12,783 bases of DNA from assembly GCA_934561485.1 (NCBI GenBank), contig CAKTGS010000056.1:1-12783 (forward strand), written 5' to 3'. This document shows positions 6,087-12,223 of this stretch, piece after piece. The position numbers and the translations under genes are program-made. The notes under the pieces are model-generated. The model ran no database searches. It worked only from the letters and a program-made list of their open reading frames with translations, and was not told the DNA's origin. Source of the stretch: an uncultured Faecalibacterium sp. GTDB taxonomy: Bacteria > Bacillota > Clostridia > Oscillospirales > Ruminococcaceae. Positions within the stretch are counted from its first letter, which is position 1, and every line of letters starts with the position of its first letter.

Positions 6087-6860
6087 ATGGAACAGATCCG
6101 AAAGTTTTTGCAGGGCAAGGGCTTTGTGCTCGTGCTGGCAGCGTGCCTGGCGGCCGCTGCGGCAGCAGGTGTTTGGGCGGTGCGCACCGTCCGCGAGGAA
6201 TTGCAGCAGAACCGGACGGACTTGACCGCACCGGATTCCCGGCTCCCGGAGCAGGAACCGGATGTTGCAGAGGAGGAAGAACTATGGCTGGACCTGGAGG
6301 ATTTGACCGAGGCCGCAAACAGTGTGGCGGATGTGCCGCAGCCCGCTTCCGGTGCATCGCCTGCGCCGAGTGCATCTTCTGGGCAGCCGTCTGGGTCTGG
6401 TTCGGTGTCCGAACCCTCCGCCTTGCGCACGGAATCCGAACCTGCCGCCAGCTCAGCCGCGCCTGCCTCCGCGCAGCCGGTGCCGGGGCGGGTGCTCAAC
6501 GCCTACAGCGGTGATGAGCTGGTGTACAGCAAAACTCTGGGCGATTGGCGCACCCACAACGGGGTGGACTACGCCTGCGAGCAGGACGCAGCGGTGATGG
6601 CACCTGCGGCGGGCGAGGTGATCCGCGCCGAGCAGGATGGCCGCTGGGGCGGCGTGGTGTGCATCGAGGACAGCACCGGGCGGCAGTGGCAGCTGTGCGG
6701 TGTGGCAGATGCCGCCGTGCAGCCGGGCGACACCGTGACGGTGGGGCAGATTCTGGGCAAAGCGGGCAGCATCAGCTGCGAATGCGCCGAGGAAAGCCAC
6801 ATCCACCTGGAAGTCAAAGAAGGGGAGCGTTACCTGGACCCGGCCCGTCTGCTGGGCTGA
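6087..6860 (+). CDS. SpoIIQ-like membrane-anchored M23 (LytM) peptidase
   Basis: A 257-residue protein with one N-terminal membrane segment (12-33), an acidic stretch (50-75), a Ser/Ala/Pro-rich linker (about 83-130) and a C-terminal M23 domain. The domain opens with YSGDELVYSKTLGDWRTHNGVD, close to the SpoIIQ pattern of clostridia. Zinc ligands are present: H157 and D161 (HxxxD) and H238/H240 (HIH), so it may be an active endopeptidase, unlike Bacillus SpoIIQ. It ends with a typical YLDPARLLG tail. The start is the ATG at 6087 because GGGAG at 6074-6078 is 8 bases ahead; the ATG at 6072 has no ribosome site. It is a single gene between two terminators. It could instead be a general cell-wall M23 hydrolase; the SpoIIQ link is inference from the motif. 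Confidence 0.83.
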   Translation: MEQIRKFLQGKGFVLVLAACLAAAAAAGVWAVRTVREELQQNRTDLTAPDSRLPEQEPDVAEEEELWLDLEDLTEAANSVADVPQPASGASPAPSASSGQPSGSGSVSEPSALRTESEPAASSAAPASAQPVPGRVLNAYSGDELVYSKTLGDWRTHNGVDYACEQDAAVMAPAAGEVIRAEQDGRWGGVVCIEDSTGRQWQLCGVADAAVQPGDTVTVGQILGKAGSISCECAEESHIHLEVKEGERYLDPARLLG

Positions 6861-6867
6861 AAAACCC

Positions 6868-6897
6868 AAAGAGCCGCCTGCGTGACGGCTCTTTTTT
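6868..6897. terminator. Bidirectional terminator between the M23 gene and the MFS gene
   Basis: AGAGCCG (6870-6876) pairs with CGGCTCT (6886-6892). The stem has A bases on the left and six T (6892-6897) on the right. It lies between two convergent genes and its loop CTGCGTGA resembles that of the terminator at 719-754. Confidence 0.87.
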
Positions 6898-6902
6898 GCG
6901 TG

Positions 6903-8093
6903 TCAGGTGCTGCGGCGGTGCAGCAGCAGAAGCACGAGGACCGAAACCACCCCGGCCCCCAGCAGCACCCTGGCAGGGCAGGCGGAAAAATGCTCGAACA
7001 ATCCGCCGTAGGCAGCCTGCCCGATGGGCTGGGTCAGGCAGGCCAGCACCGTGGTGCAGGCGGTTGCCCGCCCCAGCTGTGTCTGGGGAATCTCCCGCTG
7101 CAGTTTGGCAAAAAACCACACGTTGAACACCACGGCAGCGGCCATTACTGCAAAGCCCAAAGCCAGAATGCCGCTGTAAGCAAAAGTGGGGAGCAGCAGC
7201 ATCCCGCCCAGCGCTGCACAGGCACCGCCGATGAACAGCAGCAGAGGAGTGCCGCTGTGCAGCGGGCGGCGGGAAAATACGGTGCCGGCCAGCAGTCCGC
7301 CCGCAAGCCCGCCTGCGCTGAGCACTGCTTGTGCCAGCCCCAGAGCGGCATCCGAGCGGTGCAGGTACTGTACCACCAGCACCGGAACGCCCAGCGTGAT
7401 GGCGGGAATTTCCAGCAGATTCACAGCGGCCATGGTGGCGGTAAGCTGCAGTACGGCGGGCTGCCGGGCAAGAAACCGGAAGCTTTCCTGCAGATCGGAA
7501 CCGATGCCGCGCAGTGAAAGCGTGGTACGGACGGGCGGATCTTCCGGCAGACGGATGTGCAGCTCCAGCATTGCCGAGCCAAAAAAGCAGAGAGCGCAAA
7601 GCCCCAGCAGCCCCCGCAGGCCGCAGCGCGCCAGCAGCACCCCGCCCAGCAGGGGGCCGAGCAGTTCGTCCACGGTATCTACCAGCTGAATGACTGCATT
7701 GCCGCGTTCCAATTGACTGTCCGGCAGCATCAGCGGCAGGCTGGCCCGCACCGCAGGCTGGTAAAGCCCCTGGATAGCATACAGGCAGCCCAGCACCAGG
7801 AGCGTAAACGGCACCGCCGGGGCAGCATGAACTGCCAAGGCGGCACCGGCACAGAGCGCCGCCGTGCCAAGGTCCAGCCCGGCCATCAGGCGGGCTTTAC
7901 GGCAGCGGTCGGCCAGCGCACCGCCCACCAGCATTCCGGCCAGGGCAGGGAACATGGCCAGCGCGGTCACGGTTCCGTACAGAGCGGCAGATCCGCTTTG
8001 CCGCAGCAGCACCAGCGGCAGCGCAAACCGCAGCGCTGCATTGCCAAACAGCGAAATGATCTGCCCGAGAACGATAAAGACAAAGCAGGACAT
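6903..8093 (-). CDS. MFS exporter, MefA/EntS-like drug efflux type
   Basis: A 396-residue major facilitator transporter with about twelve hydrophobic segments, probably a proton-coupled exporter in the plasma membrane. Motif A is seen in the loop between helices 2 and 3 as GGALADRCRKAR (57-68), and the overall pattern (GLYQPAVRASLPLM, ERGNAVIQLVDTVDELLGPLLGG) resembles macrolide-efflux and EntS-type MFS proteins. The ATG at 8091-8093 on the minus strand follows AAAAGGAG. It lies 75 bases downstream of a tetR gene with a terminator between, and a 23-bp dyad matching the tetR operator directly precedes its ribosome site, so repression by that TetR is likely. Substrate is unknown; drugs, bile-related compounds or metabolites are all possible. 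Confidence 0.86.
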   Translation of the reverse strand: MSCFVFIVLGQIISLFGNAALRFALPLVLLRQSGSAALYGTVTALAMFPALAGMLVGGALADRCRKARLMAGLDLGTAALCAGAALAVHAAPAVPFTLLVLGCLYAIQGLYQPAVRASLPLMLPDSQLERGNAVIQLVDTVDELLGPLLGGVLLARCGLRGLLGLCALCFFGSAMLELHIRLPEDPPVRTTLSLRGIGSDLQESFRFLARQPAVLQLTATMAAVNLLEIPAITLGVPVLVVQYLHRSDAALGLAQAVLSAGGLAGGLLAGTVFSRRPLHSGTPLLLFIGGACAALGGMLLLPTFAYSGILALGFAVMAAAVVFNVWFFAKLQREIPQTQLGRATACTTVLACLTQPIGQAAYGGLFEHFSACPARVLLGAGVVSVLVLLLLHRRST

Positions 8094-8106
8094 AGAGCTC
8101 TCCTTT

Positions 8107-8129
8107 TATATAGACCGATGGTCTGTAAA
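8107..8129. promoter_or_regulatory. Predicted TetR operator upstream of the MFS gene
   Basis: A 23-bp dyad is centred on 8118, with core AGACC-GAT-GGTCT (8112-8124) inside TATAT...TGTAAA. It matches the dyad at 8825-8847 at most positions, including GGTCTGTAAA. It lies just before the MFS ribosome site. I see no good -35 box for an MFS promoter here. Confidence 0.78.
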
Positions 8130-8137
8130 ACGCGCTG

Positions 8138-8160
8138 AAAAAAGGCGGAACCTCTCCGCC
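8138..8160 (-). terminator. Terminator after tetR
   Basis: Read on the minus strand, GGCGGA-GAGGT-TCCGCC (8160 to 8144) is followed by six T (8143 to 8138). It separates tetR from the MFS gene, so MFS expression needs its own promoter or readthrough. Confidence 0.78.
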
Positions 8161-8168
8161 CGGAAATA

Positions 8169-8810
8169 TCAAGGATGCAGACTGCACAGCTGCACCAGCT
8201 GCTCGGCCTGGTCGTCCTGCAGCAGATCCAGCCCCAGGGCACCGGTCATCTGCCGGAACACTGCGTTGCGTGCCCGCTGCTGGTCAGGGGTGGTGGGCCG
8301 TGTCTGGGGCGAAAGCCACAAATCAGCCAGCACAAACAGCGCTTCCGCCAGGGCATTGGCATCGGCAGCGTGAATGCTGCCGTCTGCCATGCCCTGCCGG
8401 ATCATGGGGGCGATGCATTCCGGCGCAAGGTGCGTTTCAATGTTGTTCCACTCCAGGGCCAGGAACTGCGGGTTATCGGTGAGGTGCGGCAGAGCTTGGG
8501 TGATCTGCTGCTGCCGTGTGCCTGCAAACGAGGCGGCAAACACAGCCTGCAGTTTTTCTGACCCGGTCAGCTGTGCATTGTCCCGGATGCTGTGCAGCGG
8601 CTCCCACATCTGTGCTCCAAGGTGGTCGCCTACTTTCTGCGCAATTTCTTCTTTGGAACGGAAATGATGGTACACGGCCCCTTTGGAGAGCTTTGTGGCA
8701 TCTATGATGTCCTGCAGGGTGGTGTTCTGATATCCTTTCCGGGTAAACAGCTCTGCGGCAGCATCCAGAATTTTTTCCACGGTCTGTTCCGGGTATTTGT
8801 TGCGCGGCAC
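8169..8810 (-). CDS. TetR-family transcriptional repressor
   Basis: A 213-residue regulator with an N-terminal TetR helix-turn-helix (about 9-55: EKILDAAAELFTRKGYQNTT, then IDATKLSKGAVYHHFRSKEE) and a variable ligand-binding C-terminal domain. I chose the GTG at 8808-8810: AGGAGG (8819-8824) lies 8 bases ahead of it, whereas the in-frame TTG at 8814-8816 is only 2 bases from it. The promoter at 8849-8877 is followed at once by a 23-bp dyad (8825-8847), and a matching dyad precedes the downstream MFS gene. Self-repression and control of the exporter follow by inference. The inducer is unknown. Confidence 0.92.
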   Translation of the reverse strand: MPRNKYPEQTVEKILDAAAELFTRKGYQNTTLQDIIDATKLSKGAVYHHFRSKEEIAQKVGDHLGAQMWEPLHSIRDNAQLTGSEKLQAVFAASFAGTRQQQITQALPHLTDNPQFLALEWNNIETHLAPECIAPMIRQGMADGSIHAADANALAEALFVLADLWLSPQTRPTTPDQQRARNAVFRQMTGALGLDLLQDDQAEQLVQLCSLHP

Positions 8811-8824
8811 AGGCAAAACCTCCT

Positions 8825-8847
8825 TTTACAAACTGACGGTCTGTAAA
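8825..8847. promoter_or_regulatory. Predicted TetR operator at the tetR promoter
   Basis: A 23-bp imperfect dyad centred on 8836 has perfect outer arms TTTACA/TGTAAA. It starts one base after the -10 box and covers the expected transcription start. It shares the GGTCTGTAAA half with the MFS site. Confidence 0.8.
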
Positions 8848-8848
8848 T

Positions 8849-8877
8849 AAGATACACCGGCAATGTCGGTTTGTCAA
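8849..8877 (-). promoter_or_regulatory. SigmaA promoter of tetR
   Basis: Read on the minus strand, a perfect TTGACA (8872-8877), 17-base spacer and TATCTT (8849-8854) lead directly into the operator. Confidence 0.87.
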
Positions 8878-8932
8878 GCAGGTTTCCAAAGCATCTTTGC
8901 ATGGAAAATACAGGTCTTTTCACGGCCCTGCA

Positions 8933-8961
8933 TTGCTTTTACGGCGGGATTCTGCTATGAT
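8933..8961 (+). promoter_or_regulatory. Extended -10 promoter for the flavoprotein gene
   Basis: TTGCTT (8933-8938), 17 bases, then TATGAT (8956-8961) preceded by TGC, an extended -10. The transcript start would be near 8968, giving a leader of about 30 bases. It is divergent from the tetR promoter. Confidence 0.75.
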
Positions 8962-8998
8962 ATACTCGAATAAGCAGGCACTTTGGGGAGGATGACAG

Positions 8999-10291
8999 AT
9001 GGCAAAGGTTTTGATCGTGGGCGGCGGTGCGGCAGGCCTGATGGCTGCGGGCGCGGCCGTCCGGCAGGGGCACCGGGTAACGGTGCTGGAGCACATGGAA
9101 AAACCGGGGCAGAAGATCCTTGTCACCGGCAAAGGCCGCTGCAATGTGACCAACGACTGCCCGGCGGAGGAGTTTCTGCGCCATGTGCGCACCAATCCGC
9201 GGTTTTTGTATTCCTCGCTGGGGGCTTTCCCGCCTGCAAAAACCATGGAGTTGTTCGAGAGCCTTGGCGTGGAGCTGAAGGTGGAGCGGGGCCGCCGGGT
9301 GTTTCCGGTGTCGGACAAGGCGGAGGAGATCCGGCAGGCGCTGCTGCGCTATGCGCAGGATGCGGAGATTGTGCACGATGGTGCCGGGAAGCTGATTCTG
9401 GAAGAGGTGGCACCGGAACCGGAAGCGGCCCCGGCTGCACCGGAAAATCCGCGCCACCCCAAAAAGAAAAAGGCTGGCCCGGCCCTGCGCTGCATCGGCG
9501 TGCGGGGCAGCTCGGGCCGGGAATACCGGGCGGATGCAGTGCTGGTGGCCACCGGCGGCGTGAGCTACCCCACCACCGGCTCTACCGGAGATGGCTACAA
9601 GCTGGCCCGGCAGGCCGGGCACACCCTGGTGGAGCCGGTGCCCAGTCTGGTGAGCCTGGTGAGCCATGACGGCGACTGCAAAAAGATGATGGGTTTGGCT
9701 CTGAAAAACGTCACCCTGACCCTGTTTGAGGACGGCAAAGCGATCTTTGACGAACAGGGTGAAATGCTGTTTACCCACTTTGGCATCAGCGGTCCGCTGA
9801 CCCTGAGTGCGTCCAGCCACCTGGGCGATATGAAGAGGCACACCTATTACGCGGAGATCGACCTCAAACCCGCCCTCAGCGAGGAGCAGCTGTACGACCG
9901 CATCACCCGGGATTTTGCGCTGCTGGCAAACCACGCAGCACAGGGCGCACTGGTCAAGCTGCTGCCCGCCAGTATGCAGCCGGTCATGGTGGCCCGCTGG
10001 GGCATCGACCCGGCCACCAAGGCCAATCAGATCACCCGGGAGCAGAAGCGGGAACTGGTGCAGCTCATGAAGCACTGGCGGGTATCCATTGATGCCCGGG
10101 GCGACCTGGCCCATGCGGTGATCACCAGCGGCGGTGTCTCGGTGCGGGAAGTGGACCCCAAAACCATGCAGAGCAAAAAGGCATTGGGCCTGTATTTTGC
10201 GGGCGAGGTGCTGGACGTGGATGCCTACACCGGCGGCTACAACCTGCAGATCGCCTTCTGCACCGCACAGGCGTTTGCGAATAACTTGTGA
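8999..10291 (+). CDS. HI0933/BaiN-family FAD-dependent oxidoreductase
   Basis: A 430-residue flavoprotein, slightly longer than usual for this family (about 400). It shows the FAD dinucleotide motif GGGAAG (8-13), the family signature GQKILVTGKGRCNVTN (37-52), RVFPVSDKA (100-108), VLVATGGVSYPTTGSTGDGY (171-190) and the C-terminal YFAGEVLDVDAYTGGYNLQ. Residues about 128-150 form a Pro/Ala/Lys-rich insert (EPEAAPAAPENPRHPKKKK), which explains the length. The ATG at 8999 follows GGGGAGGA at 6 bases. Family members are annotated as aminoacetone oxidase-like or BaiN (a bile-acid flavoprotein in Clostridium scindens), but the true substrate here is unknown. It commonly precedes cmk-plsC-ispH in Firmicutes, which matches the order here despite the 405-base gap. 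Confidence 0.9.
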   Translation: MAKVLIVGGGAAGLMAAGAAVRQGHRVTVLEHMEKPGQKILVTGKGRCNVTNDCPAEEFLRHVRTNPRFLYSSLGAFPPAKTMELFESLGVELKVERGRRVFPVSDKAEEIRQALLRYAQDAEIVHDGAGKLILEEVAPEPEAAPAAPENPRHPKKKKAGPALRCIGVRGSSGREYRADAVLVATGGVSYPTTGSTGDGYKLARQAGHTLVEPVPSLVSLVSHDGDCKKMMGLALKNVTLTLFEDGKAIFDEQGEMLFTHFGISGPLTLSASSHLGDMKRHTYYAEIDLKPALSEEQLYDRITRDFALLANHAAQGALVKLLPASMQPVMVARWGIDPATKANQITREQKRELVQLMKHWRVSIDARGDLAHAVITSGGVSVREVDPKTMQSKKALGLYFAGEVLDVDAYTGGYNLQIAFCTAQAFANNL

Positions 10292-10696
10292 GGGGCCAGC
10301 AAGCCGGTAGCTTTCTCCTCGGACACGAGTACGGGTTGCGGCACCCAGCATCTGCTTCGCTGTCGCTCGCATCTTGCTGGCCGCGGCCCCAACAACGGTT
10401 CCCTGTTTCCGCCACTGGCGGCGGTCGCCGTTGTTGCAGGCCATTCCATCGCCCGCCCTATTGCCCTACGGGCAACAGGGTCCCACCCCAGCGGACGGTC
10501 CTCAGAGAAACTCCCCGCCTGCTGTCCCGGGCAGCAATGCAGTTCTCCGTTACGACCCCCTCCGGTGAAAATGTGTTTGGAGCGCTCCGCAGAGCGCGAC
10601 AAACACAAAAATATTAAAATAATTTTCCGCTGAAGACGGCCGAGCGAATGCGGAGGCCATTCTAAATCGTTGAACTATATAAAGGAGAATTTCAAA
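10292..10696 (+). other. 405-base noncoding gap with a chain of hairpins, and the cmk leader
   Basis: No credible gene was found; reading frames are open on both strands but lack ribosome sites and protein-like composition. Instead there are successive hairpins: GGCCAGCAAG/CTTGCTGGCC (10294-10303 with 10373-10382) enclosing CTCG-GACA-CGAG (10318-10329) and GGGT/ACCC (10333-10346); CAACAACGG/CCGTTGTTG (10390-10398 with 10428-10436) capped by CCGCC-ACT-GGCGG; an 11-bp stem with one A-C mismatch (10456-10466 with 10470-10480); TGCTG/CAGCA (10520-10536) inside GAGAAACT/AGTTCTC; and a two-part stem at 10572-10607. An AT-rich patch (10606-10627) and the cmk leader with GCCATTCTAAATCGT (10656-10670) and AAAGGAG follow. 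This may be a repeat element or a structured RNA; I cannot assign a family. Confidence 0.6.
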
Positions 10697-11371
10697 ATGG
10701 TATCTGTTGCAATTGACGGGCCTGCAGGCGCAGGCAAATCCTCTCTGGCACGCCGCCTGGCGGCAGAGCTGGGCTATATCTATGTAGACACCGGTGCCAT
10801 GTTCCGCACCATTGGCCTGTATGCCCTGCGGGCCGGCAAGGACCCTGCAGACAACGAAGCGGTCAACGCCCTGCTGCCGGAAATCGAGCTGCATTTTGCC
10901 TTCATTGACGGCGAACAGCACATCTATTTAAAGGAAGAGGATGTGAGCAGTGCCATCCGCACCGAGCAGGTGGGCATGGCGGCCTCTGCCGTGGGGGCCA
11001 ACCCGGCGGTGCGCGCCTTCCTGCTGGAGATGCAGCGCGACATGGCCCGGAAGCAGGACGTGCTCATGGACGGCCGCGACATCGGTACGGTGGTGCTGCC
11101 GGAAGCCACGGTAAAGATCTTTCTCACGGCCACGCCGGAAGCCCGCGCCACCCGCCGCTGGAAGGAATATCAGGAAAAAGGCGTCAACACTCCCTACGAG
11201 GAAGTGTTGGCCGATGTGAAGCAGCGCGACTACCAGGATACCCACCGCGCTGCCGCCCCGCTGAAGCAGGCAGACGATGCTGTGCGGCTGGACACTTCGG
11301 AGCTGGACTTTGAGCAGAGCCTTGCCGCCATGAAGCAGATCATTGCCCATAGAAATCAGGTTTCCGAATGA
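10697..11371 (+). CDS. cmk: Cytidylate kinase
   Basis: A 224-residue nucleoside monophosphate kinase phosphorylating CMP and dCMP with ATP. It shows the P-loop GPAGAGKSS (8-16), DTGAMFR (31-37), DGRDIGT (125-131) and RDYQDTHRAAAPLK (177-190). The ATG at 10697 follows AAAGGAG; the upstream in-frame TTG at 10670 lies before that ribosome site and is rejected. Its last seven codons (HRNQVSE, 11348-11368) and TGA fall exactly within the terminus of a repeat element related to the one at 3438-3525, so the native C-terminus was probably replaced. Genes before and after fit the conserved flavoprotein-cmk-plsC-ispH order, with repeat-like DNA in both gaps. Function is secure; the catalytic core is complete. 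Confidence 0.95.
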   Translation: MVSVAIDGPAGAGKSSLARRLAAELGYIYVDTGAMFRTIGLYALRAGKDPADNEAVNALLPEIELHFAFIDGEQHIYLKEEDVSSAIRTEQVGMAASAVGANPAVRAFLLEMQRDMARKQDVLMDGRDIGTVVLPEATVKIFLTATPEARATRRWKEYQEKGVNTPYEEVLADVKQRDYQDTHRAAAPLKQADDAVRLDTSELDFEQSLAAMKQIIAHRNQVSE

Positions 11372-11574
11372 AGGCTTCCCCCGGACGGGACAGATTCTCC
11401 CCGCGCCGGGGAGAAATGTCACCGAAGGTGACAAAGAGGGGAACGGCTGTCACCGCAGGTGACTGATGAGGGCGCGGGTAAGCAGCAGCTTACGAGAAAT
11501 TACCCCTCATCCGGCGCTGCGCGCCACCTTCCCCCCAAGGGGTGAAGGCTTTTGCGCTGAGTCGATCTGCAAAA
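11348..11574 (+). repeat. Composite palindromic element, relative of the 88-bp MITE
   Basis: The first 38 bases (11348-11385) match the minus strand of 3488-3525 in 34 of 38 positions, starting exactly at the terminal CAT. The far part (about 11531-11574: AAGGGGTGAAGGCTTT through CTGCAAAA) matches the other half of the short element. Between them lies an extra stretch of about 145 bases with hairpins: TTCTCCCCG-CGC-CGGGGAGAA (11395-11415), GTCACC-GAA-GGTGAC (11418-11432), GTCACC-GCA-GGTGAC (11449-11463), GTAAGC-AGCA-GCTTAC (11478-11493) within GATGAGG/CCTCATC, GGCGC-TGC-GCGCC (11513-11525) and CCTTCCCCC/GGGGTGAAGG. The right terminal repeat is not recognisable and no target duplication was found, so this copy may be old or truncated. 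It overlaps the cmk 3' end and fills the gap to plsC. Confidence 0.75.
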
Positions 11575-11610
11575 GATCGGCGGATAAAACAAACAGGACA
11601 GGAATAGAAA

Positions 11611-12222
11611 ATGGTACTATATTATATTCTGCTGCCCTTTGCATGGCTGCTGTGGCACATCGGCTTCCGCATCCATGTGGAAGGGCGCGAGAACCTGAAA
11701 AAGGTGCAGACCAAAGGCTGCATCATCGCGCCCACCCATGTGTCTGCCATCGACCCGGTGTTCGTTGTGGTCACCCGGTGGGGCAGGCGCATGATCGTGT
11801 TTGCCAAAAAGGAGCTGTTCGAGATCAATGCGGCGCTGACCTGGTTCTTCCGCTGCTGCGGCGCGCTGTGCGTGCGCGGCACCCGGGATGAGGTGGCTGC
11901 CATTGAGCAGACCGTGGAAGCCTGCAAAAACGGCAAGACCCTGCTGATCTTTCCGGAAGGCACCCGGGAAAAAGAAGGAAAACTGCTGCCGCCCAAAAGC
12001 GGGCTGTTCGTTGTGGCGGCCGGTGCGGGGGTGGACGTGGTGCCCTGCCGCATCCTGTACGACACGCCGGACGGAAAAATGCACCTGTTCTGCAAAGTGC
12101 GGGTGATCTACGGTGAGCCGATGCCTGCCGCACAGTTTGCCATGGAGGGCCGCCGCGACACCAAAAAACTGCGTGCCAACAAACAGGCCCTGTTGGATGC
12201 ATGGGAGAAGATGGGAGAATAA
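11611..12222 (+). CDS. plsC: 1-acyl-sn-glycerol-3-phosphate acyltransferase
   Basis: A 203-residue membrane-associated acyltransferase that converts lysophosphatidate to phosphatidate in phospholipid synthesis. An N-terminal hydrophobic segment (about 2-18) is followed by the HX4D motif as THVSAID (H43, D48), FPEGTR (114-119), KSGLF (129-133) and the VVPC block (143-146). The residue before the catalytic His is Thr (T42) rather than the usual Asn. The ATG at 11611 has only a weak ribosome site (AGGA 11-14 bases ahead), and the repeat element ends just upstream. The TAA is separated from the ispH ATG by a single base, so these two are coupled. The fatty-acid donor and exact lyso-lipid preference cannot be read from sequence. 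Confidence 0.92.
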   Translation: MVLYYILLPFAWLLWHIGFRIHVEGRENLKKVQTKGCIIAPTHVSAIDPVFVVVTRWGRRMIVFAKKELFEINAALTWFFRCCGALCVRGTRDEVAAIEQTVEACKNGKTLLIFPEGTREKEGKLLPPKSGLFVVAAGAGVDVVPCRILYDTPDGKMHLFCKVRVIYGEPMPAAQFAMEGRRDTKKLRANKQALLDAWEKMGE

Positions 12223-12223
12223 C

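Noticed and set aside
8811..8816. TTG at 8814-8816 as start of tetR
   Set aside because: Only 2 bases separate it from AGGAGG; the GTG at 8808-8810 has a normal 8-base spacing.
8882..8907. Small inverted repeat TTTCCA...TGGAAA between tetR and the flavoprotein gene
   Set aside because: Arms are only 6 bp in ordinary divergent promoter DNA and it is not placed over either promoter's core boxes.
8939..10444. 501-codon open frame on the minus strand across the flavoprotein gene and the structured gap
   Set aside because: It mirrors a well supported gene on the plus strand, has no recognisable domain and starts inside the hairpin region without a ribosome site.
10237..10617. Short open frames on both strands in the gap before cmk
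   Set aside because: Both strands are open because the DNA is GC-rich; the peptides are Arg/Pro/Cys-rich with no ribosome site, and the palindromes better explain the sequence.
10292..10696. Possible RNase P, tmRNA, SRP RNA, 6S RNA or group II intron in the hairpin-rich gap
   Set aside because: I looked for conserved strings such as the RNase P GAGGAAAGTCC block, a tRNA-like end and an intron domain V and saw none; 6S RNA, defined mainly by shape, cannot be fully excluded by eye.
11386..11548. CRISPR array suggested by repeated GTCACC...GGTGAC stems
   Set aside because: Only two copies occur, with a 16-base gap between them and different surrounding sequence; this is a duplicated hairpin, not repeat-spacer structure.
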